Below the pieces are notes generated by a model. That model did not search any database, was not told the DNA's origin, and saw nothing but the letters and a program-made list of their open reading frames with translations. 64,000 bases of DNA, from contig OMWY01000008.1 of assembly GCA_900314885.1 (NCBI GenBank), positions 112,392 through 176,391 of the forward strand, given 5' to 3'. This document shows, piece by piece, positions 52,654 through 62,202 of the stretch; position 1 is the first letter of the stretch; each line of letters opens with the position of its first letter. Both the position numbers and the translations under genes were made by a program. Source of the stretch: an uncultured Eubacteriales bacterium (GTDB lineage Bacteria > Bacillota > Clostridia > Lachnospirales > Lachnospiraceae).

Positions 52654-53382
52654 TTACCATAGGTCAAGGTTCAGATCATTTTGAAGAGGTCTGACCCTGC
52701 TATATTGTCTGTTTTGATTCTCTATGACATCAAGGACTTCCTTGAATTCCGGGCTGTTTACCGATTTTTGTAAAGCAAGAAAGCACCTCATGTCAAAATT
52801 TTTTACTTCATCAATCAGAATCTTCACCGCTACCTCGGGTGGATAGGCCCTCCTGTACTGCCTTTCGGACACAAGCGCCGAAAATACATCGCATACCCTC
52901 AATATCCTCGCGCCGAAGGGAATAGACAGGCCCTTCACGTTATCAGGGTAACCAGAGCCATCAAAATTCTCATGATGATGAAGTACCGACTCTGTTATAA
53001 TATCATCATATCCGTTTTTTTTCAATATCTCATAACCAATTCTTGAGTGCATTCTTATAAATTTTATTTCTTCTATACGAAGAGTTCCGTCCTCATGGCC
53101 GTATAGATAATGCGCTATCTGAAGCTTACCTATATCGTGCATTAGTCCCGCGACCGCCATCCTGTAGGTAAACTCCTCGCTCGCCTTAAGATTCTTCGCG
53201 ACCGACCTCGCGAGCATGCTCACAACTATGCCGTGGTTTAAGGTATCCGCCATGTCCTTCGCAAGCAAATCAGCCGTTTCCGGATCATTTTCAATTATAT
53301 CCCGTAACGCTTCTCCCGTCTCAGAGCCCGCGATAGCGTTCTCATCGTCGTAGAAGACCGAAATATCAGCTACGCAATTCAA
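52654..53382 (-). CDS. HD-GYP domain protein
   Basis: This 242-residue protein is nearly all HD-GYP domain: MHDIGKLQIAHYL (H82 D83), HSRIGYEIL, LHHHENFDGSGYP and VCDVFSALVSERQYR. Such domains break down cyclic di-GMP. The start is a TTG overlapping the stop of hemZ. It has no receiver or sensor domain. Confidence 0.88.
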   Translation of the reverse strand: MNCVADISVFYDDENAIAGSETGEALRDIIENDPETADLLAKDMADTLNHGIVVSMLARSVAKNLKASEEFTYRMAVAGLMHDIGKLQIAHYLYGHEDGTLRIEEIKFIRMHSRIGYEILKKNGYDDIITESVLHHHENFDGSGYPDNVKGLSIPFGARILRVCDVFSALVSERQYRRAYPPEVAVKILIDEVKNFDMRCFLALQKSVNSPEFKEVLDVIENQNRQYSRVRPLQNDLNLDLW

Positions 53383-54923
53383 AGTTCTTCTCCAAATTCA
53401 TCTAAAAACTGTTTCTTACGGTCTATCATTTCATCTATACGCCCTATGTAGTCCATTACGAACTTCACATTCTCTGTTCTTTCGATTCTCTTGCCGTCCT
53501 TAAAGACGAACTTGCAGGAGCTTCCCGCTCCAAGGCCTACTACGGTATGCTTTTCCTCCATCATGAGAATATTGTAAATGCCTTCCTTGCCGGGCCTCGC
53601 GTATCCGGTGTTCTCAAGGTTTTCCGTGATATTCTTCTGCCTGTAGAGGTAATAAGGCTCATAGCCATGGCTGATAGCGTATTCGTAAGTGAGGCGCTGC
53701 ATCTCCATGGTGTCAGTAGGCATAACATCCTCTATCTCATCGAGATGGAGCTTAAGCCTCGCCGCCCTCTTAATCGCAAGCGAATGGACCGTCAGGTCGT
53801 CAGGGTTTAACTTCTCAATCTCAGAGAGGGTATGTCTTGTGTCATCCGCGCTCTCTCCCGGAAGCCCTATTATGAGGTCCATATTTATATCATCCATACC
53901 GGCTTCTCTGGCCTCATGAAATGCCTTTACGGTCTGCTCAGCCGTATGGAGACGTCCTATGAACCTAAGAGTCTTATCCGACATGGTCTGAGGATTGATT
54001 GACATCCTCGTGACACCCATTTTCTTCATGACAGAGAGCTTTCCGGGCGTAATAGAATCAGGCCTTCCCGACTCAACCGTGAACTCAAAGGCTTCATCCA
54101 TAGGAAGGGTATTATTTATATAATCGAGAAGCCTCAGTAAATGGTCCTCATCGAGGGCTGTCGGTGTCCCACCGCCGATATATACTGTCGACAGGCGCTT
54201 ACCCGCCATAGCGGCTGCGATAAAGTCTATCTCCTTAAACAGGGCAGCCAGGTACTCATCCACATGCTTCCTGTAAGTTCCGATAGGATATGACGTAAAT
54301 GAGCAGTAGAGGCAGGTTGACGGACAGAAGGGAATGCCTATATAGATGCTGTAGCCATTCTTATAATCTATCCTGCTTAGGAGGTCTGCCTCCTTCTTAG
54401 CTATCCTAAGGGTCAGGTCAGTCTTCTCATCGGAGCAGAGATATTCCTCCTTATAAAATGCCCTGACGCTCTCTTCGCTCGCACCCGCCTCAATCTCGTC
54501 AAGAGCAAGCTTCACAGGCCTTATTCCGGTAAGAGATCCCCACGGAAGTTCACGTCCCGTGTAGTCGCAGAGTATCCCATAAAGAACCTGCTTTAATTCG
54601 TTCTTATACTGTCTCTTCCAGGCAAGGAAGGCCTCGTCACGATCATTATCGGTCTCGGGCCTTGTAACTGTCGGGACCCTCTCACCTCTTACCACGCGAC
54701 CCCGCTCATCGGAGAGCCAAATTTTAATAAGCTTATCTCCCGTATCGGCTGTTAGCACTATAAAGCGGGGCAGGTTCTCCCTTTCTTTAATGGAGTCCGG
54801 AACCGCTGTCGGCTCGGCGTATGGAACCGTGACGCATTTTACTTCCTCGTGAGGAAAAAACGCTCTCGTCAAAGGCGCTATATCGTGACTGAACGCGTCA
54901 TCCGAAAGCCTTATTTCTATCAT
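53379..54923 (-). CDS. hemZ: HemZ-like radical SAM oxygen-independent coproporphyrinogen dehydrogenase
   Basis: This 514-residue protein has the radical SAM motif CPSTCLYC (C200, C204, C207). The order PWGSLTGIRPVKL, YIGIPFCPS, YIGGGTPTALDE and the C-terminal GLGAGSSCKF matches HemZ. HemZ proteins resemble HemN, but the true reaction is not fully proven in many Firmicutes. It overlaps the MBL gene by 4 nt and the HD-GYP gene by 4 nt. Confidence 0.9.
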   Translation of the reverse strand: MIEIRLSDDAFSHDIAPLTRAFFPHEEVKCVTVPYAEPTAVPDSIKERENLPRFIVLTADTGDKLIKIWLSDERGRVVRGERVPTVTRPETDNDRDEAFLAWKRQYKNELKQVLYGILCDYTGRELPWGSLTGIRPVKLALDEIEAGASEESVRAFYKEEYLCSDEKTDLTLRIAKKEADLLSRIDYKNGYSIYIGIPFCPSTCLYCSFTSYPIGTYRKHVDEYLAALFKEIDFIAAAMAGKRLSTVYIGGGTPTALDEDHLLRLLDYINNTLPMDEAFEFTVESGRPDSITPGKLSVMKKMGVTRMSINPQTMSDKTLRFIGRLHTAEQTVKAFHEAREAGMDDINMDLIIGLPGESADDTRHTLSEIEKLNPDDLTVHSLAIKRAARLKLHLDEIEDVMPTDTMEMQRLTYEYAISHGYEPYYLYRQKNITENLENTGYARPGKEGIYNILMMEEKHTVVGLGAGSSCKFVFKDGKRIERTENVKFVMDYIGRIDEMIDRKKQFLDEFGEEL

Positions 54924-55591
54924 TTAAACCAGGGATTCCTTTCCTTCTCAGTTCCTATTGTTGTAAGCTGTCCATGTCCCGGAAGAAGAAGCGTGTCATC
55001 GGGGAGCTTCTTAAAAATGCTCTCAACGCTCTCCCTGAGTGCCTCCTCCGAGCCTGTCGGCATATCTGTCCTTCCGACGGATCCCGCGAATATCTCATCT
55101 CCCGAGAAAATTAATCCGCTATAATTTCCATTTCCCGGTGGATTCGCGAATGAATACTCATCGCCAAAATTAAAATAATAGGACATGCTTCCCGCCGTAT
55201 GCCCGGGAGTGCTCAGTATCATAAGCGTCACTCCACCAAAGGTCAGCACCTCGTCTTCCTTAAGGTATACATCCGGGTCAAGGATATAATTGGTCCCCGG
55301 TACCATCTCAGAACCGTTCTGAGATGGGATATGAAAGAGAACCCTGTCGCGTAAAGGTGCGTACACATTGACACCGTACTTCTCCCGAAGCTCTCCGGCA
55401 GCGCCGCCGTGGTCAAAATGGCCATGCGTTATAAGAATGGCTGACGGAAAGAGTCCATTGTCATCTATGAACTTAGAAAGTCTGTCAAAGTCAGCAGCAG
55501 GGTCAACTATTATGACCCTCTTGCCATAGACGAGAAAATACACATTCGTTCCGATAGGTCCGCACACGTATGAATATAGCGATATGTCCAT
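54920..55591 (-). CDS. MBL-fold metallo-hydrolase
   Basis: This 223-residue protein has the metallo-beta-lactamase fold with HGHFDHGG (H56, H58, D60, H61), the stretch STPGHTAGSM, FSGDEIFAGSVG, and final LPGHGQLTTIG. It most resembles glyoxalase II-like hydrolases found in this relA-hemZ cluster. It overlaps relA by one base. Confidence 0.9.
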   Translation of the reverse strand: MDISLYSYVCGPIGTNVYFLVYGKRVIIVDPAADFDRLSKFIDDNGLFPSAILITHGHFDHGGAAGELREKYGVNVYAPLRDRVLFHIPSQNGSEMVPGTNYILDPDVYLKEDEVLTFGGVTLMILSTPGHTAGSMSYYFNFGDEYSFANPPGNGNYSGLIFSGDEIFAGSVGRTDMPTGSEEALRESVESIFKKLPDDTLLLPGHGQLTTIGTEKERNPWFK

Positions 55592-57978
55592 CAGCCTGTT
55601 GTCCTTTCTATATCTATAACGCCTTCAATTGTGCGAAGCTTAGCCACTATGTCAGCGAGCTGCTTCTTGTCCTTTATTTCAAATGAGATGTCTACCGTCG
55701 CCACACCCTGCTTGTTGACGCGGGCATTTATGGAGCTCATCTCGATTTCCATCTCGGTAAAAATCTTAGATACATCAACAATAAGTCCGTTCCTGTTCGC
55801 GGCGTACATCTTAACCTCGGCCGTATAGAACTTATCCGACTTCTCCTTGAGAGACTCAGGCGACCACTCGGCCTCTATAAGTCTCTGCCGGTCATCATCG
55901 GAGAGATTAAGGATATTCACGCAGTCGGTCCTGTGGATGGAAATGCCGCGGCCCCTCGTAACAAAGCCTACTATCTCGTCTCCCGGAACAGGTGAGCAGC
56001 ATTTTGAAAAATGTACCGCTACGTCGTGAATTCCCTTGACGACGATACCACCCTTGCCCTCGGTCTTCTTAGCCTCGCTTGCGGATTCGCCGTTGCTGTG
56101 AACCTCAAGGATATCCTCATCGGTTATTGACTCGATATCCTTTTTCTTCTTCTCCTCAAGGAGTTTATTTACAACCTGGCCCTCCTTAAGGGCTCCGTGA
56201 CCTATAGCGGCACAGATGCTGTCCCAGTCCTTAAAACCATACTTTGTCAGGGTCGCGTCCATGAAATCAGGCTTCATGATATCGCTGACAGTTATGGAAT
56301 GAGCCTTACAGTATTGTATAATAAGGTCCTTCCCGCGGTTTATATTGTCTTCCTTAAGCTCGCTCTTAAACCACTGATTTATCTTGCTCTTAGCCTGAGT
56401 GGACTTAACTATCTTGAGCCAGTCACGGCTCGGCCCCTTCGAATTCTGGCTTGTAAGAATCTCAATTCTGTCGCCGTTCTGAATGACATAATCGATATTC
56501 ACAAGCTTTCCGTTAACTCGGGCTCCAACCATCTTATTTCCGACAGCCGAATGGATGCTGTAGGCAAAATCGATAGGCGTCGATCCCGCCGGAAGATTCT
56601 TCACATCTCCCGTAGGAGTGAAGCAGTAAACGCTGTCGGAAAAGAGGTTCAGATCAGACTTTATGACATCAAGGAACTCGGTATTATCCTGCATGTCCTT
56701 CTGCCACTCAAGAATCTGACGGAGCCAGGAATACTTCGCGTCCTCGCTGGCCTTAGTGTTAATGCCGTTCTGATTTTCCTTATATTTCCAGTGAGCAGCG
56801 ATACCGTATTCAGCTGTACGGTGCATATCGTAGGTTCTTATCTGAATCTCGAAGGGCTGTCCCTTCGGCCCTATAAGGGTCGTGTGAAGGCTCTGGTACA
56901 TGTTGCTCTTAGGCATGGCGATATAATCCTTGAAACGCCCCGGAACAGGGGTGTACATCTCATGAATTACGCCAAGCGCCGCGTAGCAGTCCTTCACAGT
57001 ATTCACAATTATGCGGACAGCAAAGAGGTCGTATATCTGATCGAGTGTCTTGTGCTGATTCACCATTTTCTTGTAAATGGAAAAATAGTGCTTTACACGC
57101 CCACCGATAGTGGCGTCAATGCCCGCTTCCTTTATGTGCTCACCGACCTCTTTCTCTATATTTTCAACGAAATTCTCTCGTTCCTTAGCCTTCAGGGTAA
57201 TCTGCTCATCGAGCATCTTGTACACATCAGGCTTAAGATACTTAAGGGAGAGATCGTCAAGCTCGACCTTAATCTTGCTGATACCGAGGCGCTGGGCAAG
57301 CGGAGAGTAAATATCCATGGTCTCACGGGATTTCTCTATCTGCTTCTCGGGCGACTGGTACTCCATGGTTCGCATATTGTGAAGTCGGTCGGCAAGCTTA
57401 ATAAGTATAACCCTGATGTCCTTCGCCATGGCAAGGAACATTTTCCTCAGGTTTTCAGCCTGAACGTCAACCTTGTCCTTGGAATATTTTAACTGGGTGA
57501 GCTTAGTGACACCGTCTACAAGGAGAGCAACCTCCTCGCCAAACTCCTCAGCGACCTGCTCACGGGTCATGGACGTATCTTCCACAACATCATGAAGGAG
57601 ACCCGCTATAATTGTCTCCTTATCAAGCTCAAGCTCGGCCAAAATAATAGCGACACAGATCGGATGGCATATATAAGGCTCTCCTGACTTCCTCATCTGG
57701 CCGTTGTGAGCGTCCTTGGCTACCTTGTAGGCCCGCTCTATCTGTGAAACATCGGTAGAAGGGTGGTAAGCCCTCACCGCCTCTATAAGCTTCTCATACA
57801 GAACCTCAGGAGGCGTGAATTCATCAAAAGTATCAAGCGGTTTCTCGGATGCCTCTATCTTGCGCTTCAGGTTCTCGTTACTTGACATATAGCTGTTAAT
57901 CCTGTTGCGCACTTCCTTCGCTTCAGCTTCTTTTGATTTCTCACTCTCGTCTGTCTTCTCGATGGTAATATTTTCCAT
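55591..57978 (-). CDS. relA: RelA/SpoT-family (p)ppGpp synthetase/hydrolase
   Basis: This 795-residue protein has an N-terminal HD hydrolase (GLLHDVVEDT) at about 125-135, the synthetase domain, TGS (VYCFTPTGDVKNLPAGSTPIDFAYSIH), and C-terminal zinc-finger-like CCSPVPGDEIVGF and ACT. Both hydrolase and synthetase pockets look complete, so it should be bifunctional. It makes and degrades the alarmone and drives the stringent response. Confidence 0.96.
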   Translation of the reverse strand: MENITIEKTDESEKSKEAEAKEVRNRINSYMSSNENLKRKIEASEKPLDTFDEFTPPEVLYEKLIEAVRAYHPSTDVSQIERAYKVAKDAHNGQMRKSGEPYICHPICVAIILAELELDKETIIAGLLHDVVEDTSMTREQVAEEFGEEVALLVDGVTKLTQLKYSKDKVDVQAENLRKMFLAMAKDIRVILIKLADRLHNMRTMEYQSPEKQIEKSRETMDIYSPLAQRLGISKIKVELDDLSLKYLKPDVYKMLDEQITLKAKERENFVENIEKEVGEHIKEAGIDATIGGRVKHYFSIYKKMVNQHKTLDQIYDLFAVRIIVNTVKDCYAALGVIHEMYTPVPGRFKDYIAMPKSNMYQSLHTTLIGPKGQPFEIQIRTYDMHRTAEYGIAAHWKYKENQNGINTKASEDAKYSWLRQILEWQKDMQDNTEFLDVIKSDLNLFSDSVYCFTPTGDVKNLPAGSTPIDFAYSIHSAVGNKMVGARVNGKLVNIDYVIQNGDRIEILTSQNSKGPSRDWLKIVKSTQAKSKINQWFKSELKEDNINRGKDLIIQYCKAHSITVSDIMKPDFMDATLTKYGFKDWDSICAAIGHGALKEGQVVNKLLEEKKKKDIESITDEDILEVHSNGESASEAKKTEGKGGIVVKGIHDVAVHFSKCCSPVPGDEIVGFVTRGRGISIHRTDCVNILNLSDDDRQRLIEAEWSPESLKEKSDKFYTAEVKMYAANRNGLIVDVSKIFTEMEIEMSSINARVNKQGVATVDISFEIKDKKQLADIVAKLRTIEGVIDIERTTG

Positions 57979-58020
57979 AGAACAGCTAACTCCCCTTTTT
58001 CTGTATAAAGCCTAATATGC

Positions 58021-58917
58021 TTATGCTATAAAGCCAAGCGCGCCGCAGATAAGAACAAGCGCACCCAGCGCAATTCTGTAATATCCGAATACCTTGAAAT
58101 CATGTTTCCTTATAAAGCCCATAAGGAACCTTATTACAAGGAGAGATACTATAAATGCCGTGAACGTCCCTGATACAAGAACAGCAGCTTCAACTCCTGT
58201 CATGCTTATTCCGGCTTTTATAAACTTAACAGCCTTAAGAAGGCTGGCGCCTGCCATAACAGGCACAGCAAGGAAAAACGTGAACTCAGCTGCGGTTTTC
58301 CTTGACATACCTATGATGAGACCACCTATAATAGTCGCCCCGCTCCTGCTCGTCCCCGGGAATACGGCGGCGAATACCTGGAAGATACCTACAATTATGG
58401 CATCAAGCCATGATATATCTGCTATTCGCCTCGTCTTAGAATTCTTCCCCTTAGTAAGCGTGCTTTCAACCACGATAAAGGCAAGGCCCACGACAATAAG
58501 GGCAATCGCGACCGAAATAGGATTATAGAAGAGCTCGTTTATCTTATCATCGAAAAGTAGTCCGACCACAGCTGCCGGAATGCAGGCCGCTATAATCTTA
58601 GCCCACATAAGTAGGGCGCCCGGCTTCCAGACAGAGCCCTTCACCGCCGGCCTTTCTCCCGCTATATCCTTCTCACTCGCAAAGCTGTTCTTCCTTTTAA
58701 ATGGCCAGAGCTTGTTAAAGAAAAGGATAATTACCGCGATTATCGCTCCAAGTTGGATTACTACCTCGAACATTTTCCAGAAATCATCCGAAACATTCAG
58801 GGGCATAACGCTCTGAAGAAGTATCATATGGCCTGTGGAGCTTATAGGAAGCCACTCTGTAACTCCCTCTACTATGCCATAGATTATAGCCTTTATTATC
58901 TCAATAAATGTACTCAT
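58021..58917 (-). CDS. uppP: Undecaprenyl-diphosphatase
   Basis: This 298-residue membrane protein has the BacA/UppP signature: GIVEGVTEWLPISSTGHMIL near the start and FPGTSRSGATIIGGL in the second half. It has about eight membrane helices. It recycles the lipid carrier of the cell wall. It starts 43 nt after relA, but in the same direction upstream of it. Confidence 0.95.
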   Translation of the reverse strand: MSTFIEIIKAIIYGIVEGVTEWLPISSTGHMILLQSVMPLNVSDDFWKMFEVVIQLGAIIAVIILFFNKLWPFKRKNSFASEKDIAGERPAVKGSVWKPGALLMWAKIIAACIPAAVVGLLFDDKINELFYNPISVAIALIVVGLAFIVVESTLTKGKNSKTRRIADISWLDAIIVGIFQVFAAVFPGTSRSGATIIGGLIIGMSRKTAAEFTFFLAVPVMAGASLLKAVKFIKAGISMTGVEAAVLVSGTFTAFIVSLLVIRFLMGFIRKHDFKVFGYYRIALGALVLICGALGFIA

Positions 58918-58940
58918 TTTGTCCTATTAATAGCAATAAT

Positions 58941-58965
58941 GGAGACCCGGACTCTCCGGGTCTCC
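58941..58965 (-). terminator. Strong hairpin after apt
   Basis: A perfect 11-bp stem, GGAGACCCGGA/TCCGGGTCTCC with loop CTC on the plus strand, lies between apt and uppP. The minus-strand downstream run is ATTATTGC, not T-rich. It could be a leaky terminator or a processing stem. Confidence 0.5.
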
Positions 58966-58990
58966 TGAATATTCTGCGCAAGCAAGCGAA

Positions 58991-59515
58991 TCATTTTCCA
59001 GGATACTTAATGATGGAAGCAACGTCATACTTGCCAAGTCTCTCCCGGCCATTAAGGCCCTCAAGCTCTATAAGGAAGACAATCTTAACAACCTCGCCGC
59101 CAAGCTTCTCTACAAGCTTAGTAATAGCTTCCATGGTACCGCCTGTAGCTACAAGGTCATCTACGATAACAACCTTATCGCCCGGCTTGATAGCATCCTT
59201 GTGGATCTCAAGCGTGGCCTTGCCATACTCGAGATCATAGTCAACCGAGACTGTCTCAGCCGGAAGCTTTCCCTTCTTTCTTACAGGAACAAAAGCCTTA
59301 TGCATATTATAAGCAATAGGCATGCCGAAAATGAAACCTCTTGATTCCGGTCCAAGAACGGTATCATACTCAACATCTCCGATAGCCGCTGACATCTGGT
59401 CTATAGCCATACGAAGTCCGTCCTTGTCACTAAGGATAGTAGTGATATCCCTGAACATAATGCCCTTCTCAGGGAAATCAGGTATAGTCCTTACGTAATC
59501 TTCAAGCTTCTTCAT
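58991..59515 (-). CDS. apt: Adenine phosphoribosyltransferase
   Basis: This 174-residue protein has the PRPP-binding motif VVIVDDLVATGGTME, the start IPDFPEKGIMFRDITTIL and GPESRGFIFGMPIAY. It recycles adenine. It commonly lies next to relA in Firmicutes; here uppP stands between. Confidence 0.96.
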   Translation of the reverse strand: MKKLEDYVRTIPDFPEKGIMFRDITTILSDKDGLRMAIDQMSAAIGDVEYDTVLGPESRGFIFGMPIAYNMHKAFVPVRKKGKLPAETVSVDYDLEYGKATLEIHKDAIKPGDKVVIVDDLVATGGTMEAITKLVEKLGGEVVKIVFLIELEGLNGRERLGKYDVASIIKYPGK

Positions 59516-59528
59516 GGTAAAAAATCTC

Positions 59529-59726
59529 CTAACATCTGATATCTATATTGGCGCCAAGCCCCGGGTTCACGGAACGTTCCATCATCTTAACCATCTCGTC
59601 ACCCATATCTTTATAATTATCAAGGTTCTCGGCAAGCATAGCCGTACCGACAGTAGTCTGAGTGTGCGCAAGCGACAAGGCTTCCGACAGCATCGGGATT
59701 GAACTTGGATCAAATGAAATGTCCAT
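59529..59726 (-). CDS. YjfB-like small protein
   Basis: This 65-residue protein (MDISFDPSSIPMLSEALSLAHTQTTVGTAML to SVNPGLGANIDIRC) matches the pattern of the YjfB family, in some species called putative motility protein. No function is known for certain. The start at 59726 has GGAG upstream. It sits 13 nt before apt. Confidence 0.7.
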   Translation of the reverse strand: MDISFDPSSIPMLSEALSLAHTQTTVGTAMLAENLDNYKDMGDEMVKMMERSVNPGLGANIDIRC

Positions 59727-59840
59727 AAATGCTCCTTTCCTACCCGAAGGCAATCATACCAACTATATTTTAGCACAAACGTATTGATATTACAAGAAAA
59801 AAATATGTTTCGCCCCAAACCCGGGTTTTCGTACCGAATC

Positions 59841-60671
59841 TTATCTGCGCCGTCTAATGGCGTTAACCACTAACTGTCTGGTAACAAGAAGGACAATGAT
59901 AATGGCGGCTATTACAGCGGCTACAGCAACAGGATCCACAGGCTGGGCATCTGCCGATATATACTTTCTCTCGGTTTTCCCGTTTTCTACCTTATGTCCA
60001 CGGACAAGAAGACGGTGGGTATTGATGCCGTATGGTGTACAGGTAACCAGGGTGCAGTACTCCTGTCCCTGGGTAATGGCAAGGGAATCGGTCTCCTCAG
60101 GAAGAACCGTAAGTATACGGTCCACCTGGTATGTGATGGTTCTGTCCATTATATGAAGCTCGAAGGTGTCTCCGATGGTAAGTCTGTCAAGATTTGTAAA
60201 TAGAGTCGCGCTCGGCAGTCCCCTGTGGCCTGAAAGGACAGTATGGGTATTCTCTCCACCCGTAGGAAGGGAGGATCCGGCCAGGTGTCCTATACCTACA
60301 GCAAGTGTAGCTTCATCGGTGCCGTGATATACAGGGCAATTGAGGTTAATGGATGGGATTACAATATAGCCCATGACACCCGTATTCGTAGGGTCAAGGA
60401 GCTTCTTGTACTCTGCCATATCGCTATCCGACAGGTTAAAATTGGTACTCATCATGGCAAGCTTATCGTTATACTTATCAGCCGCCTCCCAGTACTTCTC
60501 AAAGTCCTCCTTCTTCATGGCGCCGAGAGCAGAGTTATAGCCCTCTATAACTCTTGATTCATGGAAGGAGTTATACCATGCGCTTACAGTAGGATAGAGG
60601 AAAATCCCCACCCCGACAATAAGCACAATCACAAAAAACAAAGTCAAACCATTCTTCTTTAACCATTTCAT
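59841..60671 (-). CDS. Class C (pilus-polymerising) sortase
   Basis: This 276-residue protein has an N-terminal membrane segment (8-28) and a C-terminal one (about 248-268). The catalytic triad is H149 (LSGHRGL), C211 (LVTCTPYG) and R224 (LLVRG). Before the core it has a lid with the DP pair (D93-P94 in LDPTNTG), the mark of class C sortases that build pili. It cuts LPXTG-type motifs and joins pilins to each other. Its substrates are the two LPXTG proteins upstream on the same strand. Confidence 0.95.
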   Translation of the reverse strand: MKWLKKNGLTLFFVIVLIVGVGIFLYPTVSAWYNSFHESRVIEGYNSALGAMKKEDFEKYWEAADKYNDKLAMMSTNFNLSDSDMAEYKKLLDPTNTGVMGYIVIPSINLNCPVYHGTDEATLAVGIGHLAGSSLPTGGENTHTVLSGHRGLPSATLFTNLDRLTIGDTFELHIMDRTITYQVDRILTVLPEETDSLAITQGQEYCTLVTCTPYGINTHRLLVRGHKVENGKTERKYISADAQPVDPVAVAAVIAAIIIVLLVTRQLVVNAIRRRR

Positions 60672-60701
60672 ACTAAAATATACCCAGCCAAATTACAAAT
60701 A

Positions 60702-60723
60702 TACCCCTGCACGTGCAGGGGTA
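60702..60723. terminator. 22-bp perfect palindrome between pilin and sortase genes
   Basis: TACCCCTGCA and TGCAGGGGTA with CG in the centre form a perfect palindrome, flanked by AT-rich sequence. It may tune the ratio of pilin to sortase by partial termination or mRNA processing. Confidence 0.6.
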
Positions 60724-60727
60724 ATTA

Positions 60728-61876
60728 TTAATCATATGAATCTCTTGCTTTAAATGAAATCCCAAGTACCAGCAGCATCAATCCCGCAAAAGCAAGAATC
60801 GGTACCGGCCACCAAAGAAGTCCTGTCTGAGGAAGCGGACCTGCCGGGATAGGAGTTTCCGGTACGGTTATCTCCGGTGTGGTAGGTATATCTGTAGGAG
60901 TTCCCGGTGTATCCGATGGTGGTACCTCTATCTCCTCAGGTGGAGTAGGTGTCGTCGGAGTTGTCGGTGTGTCGGTAGGTCCACCGGGAGTATCCGACGG
61001 TGGTATCTCTATAGTCTTCTTATTCGTTATATCAAGGATAGTACCTGTAGTAGTCGCGGCAGACTCCTGAGTCATGGTATAGCCCTCAGGAACAGTTTCA
61101 AAGCAGGAATATACATATCCCGGCTCAAGTCCGGTCCAAATATAGGTCCAACTGTTAGCCTCGTTAAGAACCTGAGTATCGTAAACGCTGTTATCCTTAT
61201 AGAGGGTTACTGTTATTGCTGTTGGTCTCTCGCTGTAGTTACCGTCATCCCAGTGCTTCTTAACCTGATAGGTTACAGTAACTGCCGCAGGAGTGGTAGG
61301 ATTCTCAGGGGTTGTCGGCGGTGTATCCGGCTTTGTCTCCTCAGAGCTTGACCACTTGCTGTTCTCTGATACAACATCATAGACTAACTTACCAGATTCC
61401 GTGGTAGGGATGGATATAAGGTAAGGAGTGAAGGTATAGGTCTTGGTAGTCTTACCTGAAACTACGGAATAATCCTTACACTTTACAAGATACATGCCTA
61501 TGGAAAGGTTATCTGCCTTATACTGACCACTAGTATCCGTTACTCCGGAAGCTGTGGCTGAGATGTTCTTAGCTGTAGCGTAAGCAAAAAGGGCAACTGC
61601 GTTAGCCTTGTTCTTCTCGGTGTCCCAGGATGCGTAATCATCGATTCTTATACCGATACCCGAAAAGGCATCAGTAAGCTTCATGGTGGTTCCGCTTGAG
61701 AAATCGGCTACCTTATAAACCTTGGTATAGACACCGGTCAATGTCTCGTCAGTGTTCCTGACATTCACCGTAAGCGAACCTGTATTTTCGGCGGCTCTTG
61801 CAGTAAAACCGCTCGTAGCAGAAATTGTTAATGCCGCCGCAGCTATGGCAACGATTAACTTTTTCACAATCTTCAT
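60728..61876 (-). CDS. Second LPXTG pilin with Cna_B-type domains
   Basis: This protein of about 382 residues starts with a signal peptide (MKIVKKLIVAIAAAALTISATSG). A pilin-type region follows, with GMYLVKCKDYSVV and a Cna_B-like domain (TVTLYKDNSVYDTQVLNE and SCFETVPEGYTM, the E-box-like end). Next comes a Pro/Thr-rich stalk with repeated PPSDTPGGPTDTPTTPT, and LPQTG at about residues 348-352, a membrane helix and a short basic tail. It is likely the basal or accessory pilin. GGAGG precedes ATG at 61876. The pilin part is shorter than in the shaft protein. Confidence 0.88.
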   Translation of the reverse strand: MKIVKKLIVAIAAAALTISATSGFTARAAENTGSLTVNVRNTDETLTGVYTKVYKVADFSSGTTMKLTDAFSGIGIRIDDYASWDTEKNKANAVALFAYATAKNISATASGVTDTSGQYKADNLSIGMYLVKCKDYSVVSGKTTKTYTFTPYLISIPTTESGKLVYDVVSENSKWSSSEETKPDTPPTTPENPTTPAAVTVTYQVKKHWDDGNYSERPTAITVTLYKDNSVYDTQVLNEANSWTYIWTGLEPGYVYSCFETVPEGYTMTQESAATTTGTILDITNKKTIEIPPSDTPGGPTDTPTTPTTPTPPEEIEVPPSDTPGTPTDIPTTPEITVPETPIPAGPLPQTGLLWWPVPILAFAGLMLLVLGISFKARDSYD

Positions 61877-62202
61877 ATATACCTCCTGTTTAGGAAAACT
61901 AAGTCGGAAGCGCAGGCCCTGCAAAGGTTTGCAGGACTCGAGTTTCAGGCTTATAAAATATGGAGTAAGCCTTGCATTGAATACAATGCAGGGCTATACT
62001 CCTTCCGTCAGCTTCGTTTAGTCTTAGCCAACTCTCCCACGGCTTCGCCGCGGGCCCCTCTCTAAGACAATTGCCACCTCCCTCCAAGAGGGAGGCTTAT
62101 ATGTTTTTAGTTTTCAATTTCAAACAATCATTCTACATAGGCTCCCTCTTGAGGGAGCTGGCTCGACGAAGTCGAGACTGAAGGAGTAAAATTTACCTAG
62201 GC
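61877..62202. other. Intergenic region between the pilin genes, with repeats
   Basis: No gene is found in these 326 bp. It holds the fourth palindromic repeat (62021-62068), and beyond it two facing hairpins of another dispersed type: CCTCCCTC...GAGGGAGG at 62074-62094 and GGCTCCCTC...GAGGGAGC at 62140-62158, the latter followed by the CTCGACGAAGTCGAG hairpin. Such CTCCCTC/GAGGGAG elements are common in Firmicutes. Confidence 0.7.
62021..62068. repeat. Dispersed palindromic repeat, copy 4
   Basis: It begins GTCTTAGCCAACTCTCCC and ends CCCCTCTCTAAGAC. The ends are inverted and the inner hairpin is ACGGC/GCCGC. It lies between the two pilin genes. Confidence 0.75.

Noticed and set aside
56197..57492. 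431-codon plus-strand frame opposite relA
   Set aside because: It is antisense to conserved relA domains; its length follows from codon bias.
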